DNA from: Tsukamurella tyrosinosolvens | GTDB lineage: Bacteria; Actinomycetota; Actinomycetes; Mycobacteriales; Mycobacteriaceae | NCBI RefSeq assembly: GCF_900104775.1 | Contig: NZ_FNSA01000003.1 | Span: 558,001-622,000, forward strand | DNA length: 64,000 nucleotides | Direction of reading: 5' to 3' | In this document: piece by piece, positions 45,686 to 54,532 of the stretch | How the letters are laid out: each line of letters begins with the position of its first letter | How positions within the stretch are numbered: the first letter of the stretch is position 1 | The notes under the pieces: model-generated | The model's database searches: none | What the model saw: the letters and a program-made list of their open reading frames with translations, nothing else | What the model was told of the DNA's origin: nothing | Position numbers and translations under genes: made by a program

Positions 45686-46462
45686 ATGCGCATCGGAGTC
45701 CAACTTCAGCCCCAGCACTTCACCGAGTACCAGCAGCTCCGCGACGCCGTCGCCAAGCTCGAGGACCTGGGCGTCGACATCGTCTACAACTGGGACCACT
45801 TCTTCCCGCTCTCGGGCGACCCCGACGGCACGCACCTCGAGTGCTGGACGATGCTCGCCGCCTGGGCGGAGCAGACCTCGCGGATCGAGATCGGCGCGCT
45901 GGTCACGTGCAACAGCTACCGCAACCCGGACCTGCTCGCCGATATGGCGCGCACCGTCGATCACATCTCGAACGGCCGCCTGATCCTGGGCATCGGCTCG
46001 GGCTGGTTCCAGCGCGACTACGACGAGTACGGCTACGAGTTCGGCACGGCCGGCTCGCGCCTCGACGACCTGGGCACGGCCCTGCCCCGGATCACCGAGC
46101 GCTGGAGCAAGCTCAATCCCGCTCCCACGCGCGACATCCCGATCCTCATCGGCGGCGGCGGCGAGAAGAAGACGCTGCCCCTCGTCGCGCAGTACGCCTC
46201 GGTGTGGCACTACTTCGTGGACCTGGAGACCTACCGGCACAAGTCGGCGGTGCTCGCCGAGGCCTGCGCGAAGATCGGCCGCGACCCGAAGGAGATCGCG
46301 CACAACGTCGCGATCCCGCGCGGCACCGGACCCGACGACGCCCTCGCCTTCGCCGACCAGCTCGTCGCCGAGGGGGCCACGCAGTTCACCGCCGAGCTCT
46401 CCGCGCCCGGCTTCGACTACACGATCATCGAGGCCCTGCTGCGCTGGCGGGACGCGCAGTAG
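45686..46462 (+). CDS. LLM class F420-dependent oxidoreductase
   Basis: 258 residues, luciferase-like TIM barrel. IGVQLQPQHFTEYQQLRDAV, VYNWDHFFPL, NGRLILGIGSGWFQRDYDEYG are F420-binding LLM motifs. Actinobacterial members use F420H2 for hydride transfer to diverse substrates. Short for the family but all core strands are present. Confidence 0.87.
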   Translation: MRIGVQLQPQHFTEYQQLRDAVAKLEDLGVDIVYNWDHFFPLSGDPDGTHLECWTMLAAWAEQTSRIEIGALVTCNSYRNPDLLADMARTVDHISNGRLILGIGSGWFQRDYDEYGYEFGTAGSRLDDLGTALPRITERWSKLNPAPTRDIPILIGGGGEKKTLPLVAQYASVWHYFVDLETYRHKSAVLAEACAKIGRDPKEIAHNVAIPRGTGPDDALAFADQLVAEGATQFTAELSAPGFDYTIIEALLRWRDAQ

Positions 46463-46488
46463 GCGAGGCCTCCGCTCCCGGCGATCCC

Positions 46489-46502
46489 GGGACGTGCGAC
46501 CC
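46489..46502 (+). promoter_or_regulatory. DosR-box-like sequence upstream of PPOX gene
   Basis: GGGAC-GTGC-GACCC agrees with the DosR/DevR consensus at 10 of 14 core positions. It is 84 bp upstream of the PPOX-family start. Weak on its own. Confidence 0.3.
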
Positions 46503-46543
46503 GACGAAGGTCCCTGGCGGGCACCGTCGGGCGGGATGAGAGT

Positions 46544-46568
46544 GGGGCGGCGGGCACCCGCCCGCCCC
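46544..46568 (+). promoter_or_regulatory. GC-rich leader hairpin before PPOX gene
   Basis: GGGGCGG-CGGG pairs with CCCG-CCGCCCC around a tiny loop, with one bulged base, directly 5-prime of the CAGGAG ribosome site. Could affect mRNA stability or access of ribosomes. Confidence 0.3.
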
Positions 46569-46585
46569 GACCCCAGGAGCGCGTC

Positions 46586-46999
46586 ATGGAACGATTCACC
46601 GCCGGCACCACCGTCCTCGATCGCGCAGAGGCGACCGAGCTGTTGGGCCGCAAGGACGTCGGGCGCGTCGTGATCGCGCTCGGGGGTGACGCCGAGATCT
46701 TTCCCGTGAACTACGTGCTCGGCGAGGGCTGCAACATCCTGTTCCGGACCGGCCCGGGTAGCAAGCTCGCCTCGGCCGTCGTGGCGCACGAGGTCGCCTT
46801 CGAGGTCGACGAGGTCGGAGGGGACCAGGCCTGGAGCGTCATCGTGCGCGGGCCCGCGCGTGTGCGCACGGACTCGTCCGCGCTGTCGGTGACGGACGCA
46901 CTGTCGCTGCGGCCGTTCATCGACGACGGTAAGTACGAGGTCGTGGAGGTCCTCGCCGAACGGGTCAGCGCCCGCGGCTTCGGCCGCACCTGGTCCTGA
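46586..46999 (+). CDS. Pyridoxamine 5'-phosphate oxidase family protein
   Basis: 137 residues, split beta-barrel. [63 protein letters not shown] is the pattern of small actinobacterial flavin- or F420-binding PPOX proteins, several of which are in the mycobacterial hypoxia regulon. ATG after CAGGAGC. Just upstream of a lone ctaD. Confidence 0.85.
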   Translation: MERFTAGTTVLDRAEATELLGRKDVGRVVIALGGDAEIFPVNYVLGEGCNILFRTGPGSKLASAVVAHEVAFEVDEVGGDQAWSVIVRGPARVRTDSSALSVTDALSLRPFIDDGKYEVVEVLAERVSARGFGRTWS

Positions 47000-47066
47000 A
47001 CCGTCGGGACATCGGTCGGGACGTCCGCCGCTGCCGCGGGGCGGCCTCGCGGCCGACGATCGATCC

Positions 47067-48776
47067 ATGGACGGTGGAACAAGGACGACCGCCACGGATG
47101 TGGCACCCGAGCGGCGGCTGCGTGCCGCGCGCCCCGAACCCGCGCGCGGCAGGCCCGTCGGAGGCTGGATCCGGGACCTCGTGGTCACGACGGATCACAA
47201 GACGATCGGTGTCATGTACATCGTCACGTCGATGTTGTTCTTCTTCGTGGGCGGCCTCATGGCGCTGATCATGCGCGGTGAGCTCGCGGAGCCCGGCCTG
47301 CAGTTCCTCTCCACCGAGCAGTTCAATCAGTTGTTCACCATGCACGGCACGGTGATGCTCCTGCTGTACGCGACCCCGATCGCGTTCGGCTTCGCCAACT
47401 ACCTCGTGCCCCTGCAGATCGGCGCGCCCGACGTCGCGTTCCCGCGGCTCAACGCCGTCGGGTACTGGCTGTACCTGTTCGGCGGCCTCACCGCGTCCGC
47501 GGGCTTCATGGTCCCCGGCGGCGCGGCCGACTTCGGCTGGACCGCGTACACCCCGCTGTCCGACGCCGCGCACAGCCCGGGCGTCGGCGGCGACCTGTGG
47601 TTGATGGGGCTCACGGTCGGTGGGCTCGGGACGATCCTCGCGTCGGTGAACATGGTCACCACGGTGCTCTGCCTGCGTGCGCCCGGGATGACGATGTTCC
47701 GGATGCCGATCTTCACGTGGAACATGTTCGTGGTGAGCGTGCTCGCGCTCATGATCTTCCCGTTGTTGGCGTCCGCGCTGGTCGGGCTGGAGGTGGACCG
47801 GCAGTTCGGTGCCCACCTGTTCGACCCGGCGAACGGCGGAGCACTCCTGTGGCAGCACCTGTTCTGGTTCTTCGGCCACCCCGAGGTGTACGTGCTGGCG
47901 CTGCCCTTCTTCGGCATCGTCTCGGAGATCTTCCCGGTGTTCAGCCGCAAGCCGATCTTCGGCTACAGCGGCCTCGTCATGGCGACGCTCGCGATCGCCG
48001 CGATCTCTATGGCGGTGTGGGCGCACCACATGTACGCCACCGGCGCGGTGCTGCTGCCCTTCTTCAGCTTCATGACCTTCCTCATCGCGGTGCCAACGGG
48101 CGTGAAGTTCTTCAACTGGATCGGCACGATGTGGAAGGGGAACATGACTTTCGAGTCGCCGATGCTGTTCTCGATCGGCTTCCTCGTGACCTTCCTCTTC
48201 GGCGGCCTGACCGGCGTGCTGCTCGCGTCGCCTCCGCTCGACTTCCACGTCTCCGACACGTATTTCGTGGTCGCCCACTTCCACTACACGCTGTTCGGCA
48301 CCATCGTCTTCGCGGCGTTCGCGGGCATCTACTTCTGGTTCCCGAAGGCGACGGGGCGCATGCTGAACGAGCGGCTCGCGCGCTGGCACTTCTGGCTCAC
48401 CTTCATCGGCTTCCACGCCACGTTCCTCGTGCAGCACTGGCTGGGCGCCGAGGGCATGCCGCGTCGGTACGCGGACTACCTGGCGAGCGACGGTTTCACG
48501 AGCCTGAACCGGATCTCGACCGTGGGCGCGTTCATCCTGGGCGCCTCGGTCCTGCCCTTCGTGTGGAACGTCTTCACGAGCTACCGCTACGGCGAGGTCG
48601 TCACCGTCGACGACCCGTGGGGCTTCGGCAACAGCCTCGAGTGGGCCACCACCTGCCCGCCGCCGCGGCACAACTTCACCGAGCTGCCGCGCATCCGCTC
48701 CGAGCGCCCCGCGTTCGAGCTGCACTACCCGCACATGGTCGGGCGCATGCGGGCGGAGAAGCACACCGCGCGTTAG
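47067..48776 (+). CDS. ctaD: Cytochrome c oxidase subunit I
   Basis: 569 residues, 12 helices, haem-copper oxidase of the aa3 type. Haem a ligand in FTMHGTVM, CuB histidines in FFGHPEVY and WAHHMYATG, haem a3/a ligands in [11 protein letters not shown]. The cross-linked Tyr lies in HPEVY. No ctaC, ctaE or ctaF is nearby; in relatives ctaD is often separate from the qcr-cta cluster, so this may be the main copy or a paralogue. Overlaps the convergent methyltransferase by 4 bp. Confidence 0.93.
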   Translation: MDGGTRTTATDVAPERRLRAARPEPARGRPVGGWIRDLVVTTDHKTIGVMYIVTSMLFFFVGGLMALIMRGELAEPGLQFLSTEQFNQLFTMHGTVMLLLYATPIAFGFANYLVPLQIGAPDVAFPRLNAVGYWLYLFGGLTASAGFMVPGGAADFGWTAYTPLSDAAHSPGVGGDLWLMGLTVGGLGTILASVNMVTTVLCLRAPGMTMFRMPIFTWNMFVVSVLALMIFPLLASALVGLEVDRQFGAHLFDPANGGALLWQHLFWFFGHPEVYVLALPFFGIVSEIFPVFSRKPIFGYSGLVMATLAIAAISMAVWAHHMYATGAVLLPFFSFMTFLIAVPTGVKFFNWIGTMWKGNMTFESPMLFSIGFLVTFLFGGLTGVLLASPPLDFHVSDTYFVVAHFHYTLFGTIVFAAFAGIYFWFPKATGRMLNERLARWHFWLTFIGFHATFLVQHWLGAEGMPRRYADYLASDGFTSLNRISTVGAFILGASVLPFVWNVFTSYRYGEVVTVDDPWGFGNSLEWATTCPPPRHNFTELPRIRSERPAFELHYPHMVGRMRAEKHTAR

Positions 48777-49618
48777 CGGGCCGGGACGACCGACACGACG
48801 CCGCTCCACGGCGCGTCGCCCGGGTTCCGGGGATCGGGCTGGGGCCCCGCGGCCCGACGGTGCGCCTCCGGCGAATCCAGGCGTCCCAGCCGGACCGCCG
48901 CCGGGAAGAGCGGCTCGATCCGATCCGCGCGCCAGCCCCGGTCCTCGATGTGGGCGACCCCGTCGGCGGGCAGGAACCGCCACGGGGCGCGCCGCAGGAT
49001 TCCCCGGTTCCGCTCGGCCATCACCGAGCCCACGCCCGCGGCACTGAGGTCGAGGCACCACCGCTCGACGCCCGCGGCGAGCAGCGTGTCCGCGAGGGCG
49101 TCGGCCTCGTCGGGGGAGAGGTACATGACCAGGCCCTCGGCCAGCGCCAGGACCCGACGGTCCGCGAGCCCGTCCAGCAGGTTCGCGAGGCCCTCTCCGG
49201 CCAGGTCCAGCGGCACCCGCCGCAGCCGGCAGCGGGCCGTCTCCGACGTGAGGACCGCGGCCTTGTGGTCGAGGATCGCGGGCAGGTCGACCTCGATCCA
49301 CTCCAGGCCGGCGGGCAGGTCGAGCCGGTAGGGGCGGGCGTCGAGGCCCGCGCCGAGGTTGACGACGGTGTCGCAGCCGCCCGCGATCGCTGCGGCCACC
49401 GCCTCGTCGATCAGGACGGTGCGCGCGGTGAGGTACCAGCCGTCGCCGCCACCCGCGGCCGGCGCCGCGCCCTCCGCGATGGCGCGGCCCGTCGAACCGG
49501 CGAGGCGGGCGGCGAACGGGTCGTGGAAGAGCGCGTCGGGCCGGGCGGATTCGAGTGCGCGGTGGTGCGCGACCCACCGCGCGGTGTCGTCGACGGTGCC
49601 GATGCGGTGGTCGCCCAT
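48773..49618 (-). CDS. Class I SAM-dependent methyltransferase (leucine carboxyl methyltransferase type)
   Basis: 281 residues. [41 protein letters not shown] (motif I), [12 protein letters not shown] are signatures of the actinobacterial LCMT/PPM1-like family (TIGR00027). Targets unknown in bacteria. Divergent from a TetR gene with a 30-bp palindrome between; likely TetR-controlled. Confidence 0.87.
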   Translation of the reverse strand: MGDHRIGTVDDTARWVAHHRALESARPDALFHDPFAARLAGSTGRAIAEGAAPAAGGGDGWYLTARTVLIDEAVAAAIAGGCDTVVNLGAGLDARPYRLDLPAGLEWIEVDLPAILDHKAAVLTSETARCRLRRVPLDLAGEGLANLLDGLADRRVLALAEGLVMYLSPDEADALADTLLAAGVERWCLDLSAAGVGSVMAERNRGILRRAPWRFLPADGVAHIEDRGWRADRIEPLFPAAVRLGRLDSPEAHRRAAGPQPDPRNPGDAPWSGVVSVVPAR

Positions 49619-49629
49619 GTCGCCTCCCT

Positions 49630-49659
49630 CTATAAACGTAGAGTCCTCTATGGTTATAG
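49630..49659. promoter_or_regulatory. 30-bp near-perfect palindrome between methyltransferase and tetR
   Basis: The left arm CTATAAACGTAGAG and right arm CTCTATGGTTATAG match as inverted repeats at 12 of 14 positions around a 2-bp centre. It fills the 66-bp gap between divergent starts, so it is the probable TetR operator for both. Confidence 0.75.
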
Positions 49660-49684
49660 AGCAACAGGCGGCGGGAGGGCAAGC

Positions 49685-50254
49685 GTGGACGAGCGGCGGA
49701 CGGCGATCTGCGAGGCCGTGCTGGACCTCGCGGCCGAGGGCGGCAATCGCGCGGTGACGCACGGCGCCGTCGACAAGCGGCTGGACCTGCCCAAGGGGTC
49801 GACGTCGTACTACTACCGCACCCGCGCGGACCTGCTCGCCGCCGCGATCGGGCGCCTGCGGGAGCGATCGCGCGAGGAATTCGACCGCGCCGTGCCGCGG
49901 GCCGTCGACCCAGAGACCGCGGCGGACGCGATGGCCGCGCAGTTGCACCTTCTGCTCACGGACCGCCGGCGCGACGCCCTCGCCCGCTACGCGCTGGCCC
50001 CGGACGCGGCGGCCGAGGAGCTGGCGGCGGACCTCGCCACCTGCCTGTTCTCCGTCCCGCTGGCGTCGGGCCTGTTCGCGGCGCTCGGCACCGTCGACCC
50101 CGACCGGGCCGCGGCCGACCTGGTCAGCCTGCTCGAGGGCCTGCTGTTCGACCGGCTCTACGGCGCCCGCTCGCTCGGGCCCACGAAGTCCGAGGCGGAG
50201 AGCATCGCGGACCTGCGTGGGCCGATCCGGCGGGCGTTAAACTACGGCGCATGA
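49685..50254 (+). CDS. TetR family transcriptional regulator
   Basis: 189 residues. HTH about 5-50 ([20 protein letters not shown] then [11 protein letters not shown]) and a TetR ligand domain. The KGSTSYYYR recognition helix is typical of this class. GTG after GGGAGGG. Its stop overlaps the gpmA ATG, so the regulator and phosphoglycerate mutase are coupled, although gpmA also has its own -10. Confidence 0.87.
   Translation: MDERRTAICEAVLDLAAEGGNRAVTHGAVDKRLDLPKGSTSYYYRTRADLLAAAIGRLRERSREEFDRAVPRAVDPETAADAMAAQLHLLLTDRRRDALARYALAPDAAAEELAADLATCLFSVPLASGLFAALGTVDPDRAAADLVSLLEGLLFDRLYGARSLGPTKSEAESIADLRGPIRRALNYGA
50238..50243 (+). promoter_or_regulatory. Putative gpmA -10 (TAAACT)
   Basis: TANNNT hexamer inside the end of tetR, 7 nt before the gpmA ATG; would give a leaderless mRNA independent of tetR. 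Confidence 0.5.
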
Positions 50255-50997
50255 CCTACGGCACCCTGATCCTGCTCCGTCACGGCGAGAGCGAGTGGAA
50301 CGCGTCCAACCAGTTCACCGGCTGGGTCGATGTGGCGCTGACGGAGAAGGGCCGCGGCGAGGCCGTTCGCGGCGGCGAGCTGCTCAAGGAGGCGGGCCTG
50401 CTGCCGGACGTCCTGTACACCTCGCTGCTGCGCCGCGCGATCACCACCGCGAACCTCGCGCTGGACGCCGCCGACCGGCACTGGATCCCCGTGGTCCGCG
50501 ACTGGCGCCTCAACGAGCGCCACTACGGCGCGCTGCAGGGCCTCAACAAGGCCGAGACCAAGGAGAAGTACGGCGACGAGCAGTTCATGCTGTGGCGTCG
50601 CAGCTACGACACCCCGCCGCCCGCGATCGACCCCGCGAACGAGTACAGCCAGACCGGCGACCCGCGGTACGCCCACCTGCCGCAGGTGCCGCTCACCGAG
50701 TGCCTGCTCGACGTGGTCAAGCGCTTCATCCCCTACTACCAGGCCGTCATCGAGCCGCAGGTCGCGCAGGGGAAGACGGTGCTCGTCGCCGCGCACGGCA
50801 ACTCGCTGCGCGCGCTGGTCAAGCACCTCGACGGCATCTCCGACGCCGACATCGCCGCGCTGAACATCCCCACCGGCATCCCGCTGACCTACTCCTTCAC
50901 CGAGGACGGCGCCGTCGCCAACCCCGGCGGCACCTACCTGGACCCCGAGGCCGCCGCCGCGGGCGCCGCCGCGGTCGCCAACCAGGGCGCCAAGTAG
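50251..50997 (+). CDS. gpmA: 2,3-bisphosphoglycerate-dependent phosphoglycerate mutase
   Basis: 248 residues; interconverts 3- and 2-phosphoglycerate in glycolysis. Phosphohistidine in [12 protein letters not shown] (His11), second catalytic histidine in [11 protein letters not shown], and [11 protein letters not shown]. Followed by a strong intrinsic terminator. Position before senX3 matches Rv0489-Rv0490. Confidence 0.96.
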   Translation: MTYGTLILLRHGESEWNASNQFTGWVDVALTEKGRGEAVRGGELLKEAGLLPDVLYTSLLRRAITTANLALDAADRHWIPVVRDWRLNERHYGALQGLNKAETKEKYGDEQFMLWRRSYDTPPPAIDPANEYSQTGDPRYAHLPQVPLTECLLDVVKRFIPYYQAVIEPQVAQGKTVLVAAHGNSLRALVKHLDGISDADIAALNIPTGIPLTYSFTEDGAVANPGGTYLDPEAAAAGAAAVANQGAK

Positions 50998-51013
50998 TCC
51001 CACGGACGACGAC

Positions 51014-51053
51014 GGGGCGGTACCGAGAAATCGGTACCGCCCCTTAAGTTTTT
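51014..51053 (+). terminator. Intrinsic terminator after gpmA
   Basis: GGGGCGGTACCGA and TCGGTACCGCCCC form a perfect 13-bp stem closed by a GAAA tetraloop, followed by TTAAGTTTTT. The best terminator in the window. Confidence 0.92.
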
Positions 51054-51080
51054 CCTCAGGCTCCGGGGCCGTGGAGGCGA

Positions 51081-51086
51081 TAGGTT
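51081..51086 (+). promoter_or_regulatory. Putative -10 (TAGGTT) for GNAT gene
   Basis: TANNNT hexamer 7 nt before the ATG at 51094; leaderless candidate. Confidence 0.5.
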
Positions 51087-51093
51087 GGATCAC

Positions 51094-51390
51094 ATGGCTG
51101 ACGTGACTGTGACCCACTCCCCGGAACAGGAGCGCTACGTGCTCACCGTCGACGGCGAGCAGGCGGGCTACCTCGACTACGTCGACGAGGTGGACGTGCG
51201 CCTGCTCACCCACACCGTGGTCGACGCGGAGTACGGCGGCAACGGCTACGCCGCGGTGCTCACCAAGGCCGCCCTCGACGACGTCGTCGCGTCGGGCACG
51301 AAGGCGCGGGCCGTGTGCTCGTACGTCGCGAACTACGTCACGAAGCACCCCGAGTACGCCTCCGTTGTCGAGGTGGCCGCCGACCGGTAA
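51094..51390 (+). CDS. Small GNAT-like N-acetyltransferase
   Basis: 98 residues of the minimal YjdJ/YidJ-type GNAT fold: RYVLTVDGEQAGYLDYV, LLTHTVVDAEYGGNGYAAVLTKAAL (acetyl-CoA loop with GGNGYA), and ARAVCSYVANYVTKHPEY. Such proteins acetylate unknown small substrates. Own leaderless-type promoter between gpmA terminator and senX3. Confidence 0.85.
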   Translation: MADVTVTHSPEQERYVLTVDGEQAGYLDYVDEVDVRLLTHTVVDAEYGGNGYAAVLTKAALDDVVASGTKARAVCSYVANYVTKHPEYASVVEVAADR

Positions 51391-51396
51391 CCCGTT

Positions 51397-51418
51397 GTTC
51401 ACCAGTCGTTCCCGATGT
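51397..51418 (+). promoter_or_regulatory. PHO-box-like direct repeat upstream of senX3
   Basis: GTTCACCAGTC at 51397-51407 is followed directly by GTTCCCGATGT, an 11-nt period. PhoP/RegX3-type regulators bind 11-nt direct repeats beginning GTTCACC, so this is probably the autoregulatory RegX3 site. Confidence 0.6.
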
Positions 51419-51441
51419 GAAATATCGATCGGGAACCTGGG

Positions 51442-51447
51442 TACACT
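51442..51447 (+). promoter_or_regulatory. Putative senX3 -10 (TACACT)
   Basis: TANNNT hexamer 6 nt before the senX3 GTG; leaderless candidate downstream of the PHO-box-like repeats. Confidence 0.5.
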
Positions 51448-51453
51448 GACCGC

Positions 51454-52650
51454 GTGACTGTGGCCCTCTGTGTGGTGTCCGCCCTGGCGGGCGCCCTCAT
51501 CGGATGGCTCGCGCGGCGCGTCCGGCAGCGGGTGATCACCGCCGAACCGGCGACCCCGACCCGCATGACGGTGGCGGAACTGAACCGCGCCGTGATCCGC
51601 GACTCGCCCACGGGGCTCGTCGTCGTCGATCGGTTCCGCGACGTCATCGCGTGCAACGCCCGCGCCGAGGAGTTCTCCCTCGTCCGCGAACAGCTCCTCG
51701 ACGACCGCGTGTGGCAGGCCGCCTCGCTCGTCCTCGAGACGGGGACGCCCCGCGCCGTCGAACTGACGGTCTCGCGCCGGTCCGACCGGGCGAGCATCGC
51801 GGTGCGCTGCCGGGTGGACCTCATCGAGGGCAACGAGCCCGACGAGCGGTACGCCGTGGTCTACGCCGACGACGACACCGAGAACCAGCGCATGGAGGCC
51901 ACGCGCCGCGACTTCGTGGCGAACGTCTCCCACGAGCTCAAGACCCCCGTCGGCGCGATCGGGCTGCTCGCCGAGGCGCTGCTGGAATCCGACGACGACC
52001 CGGAGGCGGTGCGGCACTTCGGCTCCCGCGTGCTCGTCGAATCCACCCGGATGGGCAACATGGTCAACGAGCTCATCGCGCTCTCCCGCCTGCAGGGCGC
52101 GGAGAAGCTGCCCGACCTCGGCAGCGTCGAGGTCGACGACGTGGTCGGCGAGGCCGTCGCGCGCGCCCAGGTCTCGGCCGAGGCGAACAACATCTCGCTC
52201 ATCGTCGACGAGCCCTCCGGCCTCGAGATCCGCGGCGACGACACGCTGCTGCTCACGGCCCTGTCGAACCTCATCTCCAATGCGATCGCCTACTCGCCGC
52301 AGAACACCCAGGTCTCGATCAGCCGCCGCCTGCGCCCCGCCACGGGGCCCGACGGTGCCGCGTCGGTCGAGATCGCGGTCACCGACCGGGGCATCGGCAT
52401 CGCCCCCGAAGACCAGGAGCGCGTCTTCGAGCGCTTCTTCCGCGTCGACAAGGCGCGGTCCCGGATGACGGGCGGGACCGGACTCGGTCTCGCGATCGTC
52501 AAACACGTCGCCGCGAACCACGGCGGCACCATTAGGCTCTGGAGCAAACCGGGCATGGGTTCGACCTTCACGCTGGTGCTGCCGGCGCCGGTCGAGCCGG
52601 GCGCGGGACCTGCAGAGCGCGATGACCACAGTGAGGATGTACTGCGGTGA
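51454..52650 (+). CDS. senX3: Sensor histidine kinase SenX3
   Basis: 398 residues. A single N-terminal membrane helix (VALCVVSALAGALIGWL), a PAS domain (about 35-130), HisKA with FVANVSHELKTP (phospho-His) and HATPase_c with NLISNAIAYSP, DRGIGI and GGTGLGLAIVKH. Phosphorylates RegX3 under phosphate limitation. Only one clear helix, unlike the two reported in mycobacteria. Overlaps regX3 (GTGA). Confidence 0.93.
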   Translation: MTVALCVVSALAGALIGWLARRVRQRVITAEPATPTRMTVAELNRAVIRDSPTGLVVVDRFRDVIACNARAEEFSLVREQLLDDRVWQAASLVLETGTPRAVELTVSRRSDRASIAVRCRVDLIEGNEPDERYAVVYADDDTENQRMEATRRDFVANVSHELKTPVGAIGLLAEALLESDDDPEAVRHFGSRVLVESTRMGNMVNELIALSRLQGAEKLPDLGSVEVDDVVGEAVARAQVSAEANNISLIVDEPSGLEIRGDDTLLLTALSNLISNAIAYSPQNTQVSISRRLRPATGPDGAASVEIAVTDRGIGIAPEDQERVFERFFRVDKARSRMTGGTGLGLAIVKHVAANHGGTIRLWSKPGMGSTFTLVLPAPVEPGAGPAERDDHSEDVLR

Positions 52651-53336
52651 CACACGTACTGATCGTCGAGGACGAGGAGTCGCTGGCCGACCCCCTGGCG
52701 TTCCTGCTCCGCAAGGAGGGCTTCGAGACCACCGTCGTGACCGACGGTGCCGAGGCCCTGCGGCACTTCGACTCCGCCGGCGCCGACATCGTCCTGCTCG
52801 ACCTCATGCTGCCCGGCATGAGCGGCACCGACGTGTGCAAGCAGCTGCGCGCCCGCTCGTCCGTGCCGGTCATCATGGTGACCGCGCGCGATAGCGAGAT
52901 CGACAAGGTCGTGGGCCTGGAGCTGGGCGCCGATGACTACGTCACCAAGCCCTACTCCGCGCGGGAGCTGATCGCCCGCATCCGCGCGGTGTTGCGCCGC
53001 GGCGCCGACACCGCCGCCGCGGACGGCCTCGACGACGGGGTGCTCGAGGGCGGGCCCGTCCGCATGGACGTCGAGCGGCACGTCGTGACCGTCGGGGGCG
53101 AGGCGGTGACCCTGCCGCTCAAGGAGTTCGACCTGCTGGAGTACCTGCTGCGCAACAGCGGCCGCGTCCTCACCCGCGGGCAGCTCATCGACCGCGTCTG
53201 GGGCGCCGACTACGTGGGCGACACCAAGACGCTCGACGTGCACGTCAAGCGCCTGCGCAGCAAGATCGAGTCCGATCCGGCGAACCCGAAGCACCTGGTC
53301 ACCGTCCGCGGCCTCGGCTACAAGCTCGAGCCCTAG
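52647..53336 (+). CDS. regX3: Response regulator RegX3
   Basis: 229 residues, OmpR family. Receiver domain with VEDEE acidic pair, phospho-Asp in VLLDLMLP (about residue 52), VTARD and TKPYSARELIARI; C-terminal winged helix with LTRGQLIDRVWG and HVKRLRSKIE. Controls phosphate uptake genes. GTG start overlaps the senX3 stop. Confidence 0.95.
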   Translation: MTHVLIVEDEESLADPLAFLLRKEGFETTVVTDGAEALRHFDSAGADIVLLDLMLPGMSGTDVCKQLRARSSVPVIMVTARDSEIDKVVGLELGADDYVTKPYSARELIARIRAVLRRGADTAAADGLDDGVLEGGPVRMDVERHVVTVGGEAVTLPLKEFDLLEYLLRNSGRVLTRGQLIDRVWGADYVGDTKTLDVHVKRLRSKIESDPANPKHLVTVRGLGYKLEP

Positions 53337-53395
53337 CGCGCTGCTCCGAGCAGCGCCGCCTTGCCGGGACGCGCCGGCGAGCACACGCTGAGGCC

Positions 53396-54388
53396 ATGCG
53401 ACTCCTGGTGCTCGGTGGTACTGCCTTCCTCTCGCGCGAGATCGCGGTCGTGGCCGTCCGCGCGGGCCACGACGTCACCTGCGCCGCCCGCGGCACGTCC
53501 GGGCCGGTCCCCGACGGCGCCTCCCTGGTCCGGTGGGACCGTTCTGCCGACCCTGTTCCGCCCGGGCTGTCCGACGGAGCCTTCGACGCCGTCATCGACG
53601 TCGCCCGCACGCCGTCCTGGGTTCGGGACGCAGTCGCCGCGATCCGGGCCGCACATTGGGTGTTCGTGTCCACCATCAGCGTCTACGCCGACACCGCGAC
53701 GCCCGGCGGCGGACCGTCGAACCTGCCTCTGCTTCCGGCTTTGCACGACGATGTCGCGCTCGACACGAGGCCTGAAGCGTACGGTGCCATGAAGGTGGCC
53801 TGTGAGGAGCTCGTGCGCGACGCGTGTGCCGACGCGGCGGTGGTCCGGCCCGGGTTGATCGTGGGGCCCGGTGATCCGACGGGGCGGTTCTCCTACTGGC
53901 CAGGTCGGCTCGCGTCCGCGGCCGACGGTGACCTCGTGCTCGCTCCCGGCGCTCCCGGGGCTCGTGTGCAAGTGCTCGACGTGCGCGACCTCGCGGCGTG
54001 GCTCGTGCTGTTGGCCGAACGGCGTACGGCCGGCACGTTCGACGCGGTCGCACCGGCCTTTCCGATGGTCGAGTTCGTGCAGCGGATGGCGGTCGGCCTC
54101 GGGGTGCGGCCTCGATGGGTGTGGGCTCCCGACGATTTCCTACTCGCACGGGGTGTCGAGCCGTGGGCGGGGGAACGGCCCCTGCCGCTGTGGCTGCCAC
54201 GCCCCGACTTCGACGGAATGCTCGATCACGACGCCGGGCCTGCCGCAGAGCGCGGTCTCAGGGTCAGGCCCCTCGACGAGACGGCACGCGATACCGCGGA
54301 GTGGCTCCGGACTGCGGGCGATGCTCTGGCGGTCGGCATGACTCGAGACGACGAACGCGCCCTGATCCGCGCACGGACCGCTGAGTAG
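53396..54388 (+). CDS. NAD-dependent epimerase/dehydratase-like protein
   Basis: 330 residues. Atypical extended SDR: LLVLGGTAFLSREIA at the N-terminus, VFVSTISVYAD and AYGAMKVACEELV (Y-x3-K). Resembles reductases of the RmlD/isoflavone-reductase-like branch (SDR_a5/a8). Lower GC and more varied codons after about 53,800 than neighbouring genes hint at separate ancestry. Substrate unknown. Confidence 0.75.
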   Translation: MRLLVLGGTAFLSREIAVVAVRAGHDVTCAARGTSGPVPDGASLVRWDRSADPVPPGLSDGAFDAVIDVARTPSWVRDAVAAIRAAHWVFVSTISVYADTATPGGGPSNLPLLPALHDDVALDTRPEAYGAMKVACEELVRDACADAAVVRPGLIVGPGDPTGRFSYWPGRLASAADGDLVLAPGAPGARVQVLDVRDLAAWLVLLAERRTAGTFDAVAPAFPMVEFVQRMAVGLGVRPRWVWAPDDFLLARGVEPWAGERPLPLWLPRPDFDGMLDHDAGPAAERGLRVRPLDETARDTAEWLRTAGDALAVGMTRDDERALIRARTAE

Positions 54389-54485
54389 GTAGCAGCCGAT
54401 GCTGCTACTCGGAGGTAGTGAGCACTCGCTGCAGACGTTTCTCCAGGTGGCTGACTGGGCTAACGCTGGTAAGTCATCGGAATGC

Positions 54486-54496
54486 TGGTAATACCA
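54486..54496 (+). promoter_or_regulatory. FadR-type GntR operator
   Basis: TGGTAATACCA fits the FadR-subfamily consensus TNGTNNNACNA. It ends just before the -35 of the gntR promoter. A related GCTGGTAA occurs 20 bp upstream. Confidence 0.6.
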
Positions 54497-54497
54497 C

Positions 54498-54526
54498 TTG
54501 ACCACCGGACCGCGCGGCGCTACGGT
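54498..54526 (+). promoter_or_regulatory. Promoter of gntR operon (TTGACC-N17-TACGGT)
   Basis: Good -35 and -10 elements with 17-bp spacing, ending 6 nt before the ATG at 54533; consistent with a leaderless message. Confidence 0.65.
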
Positions 54527-54532
54527 TCCGGC

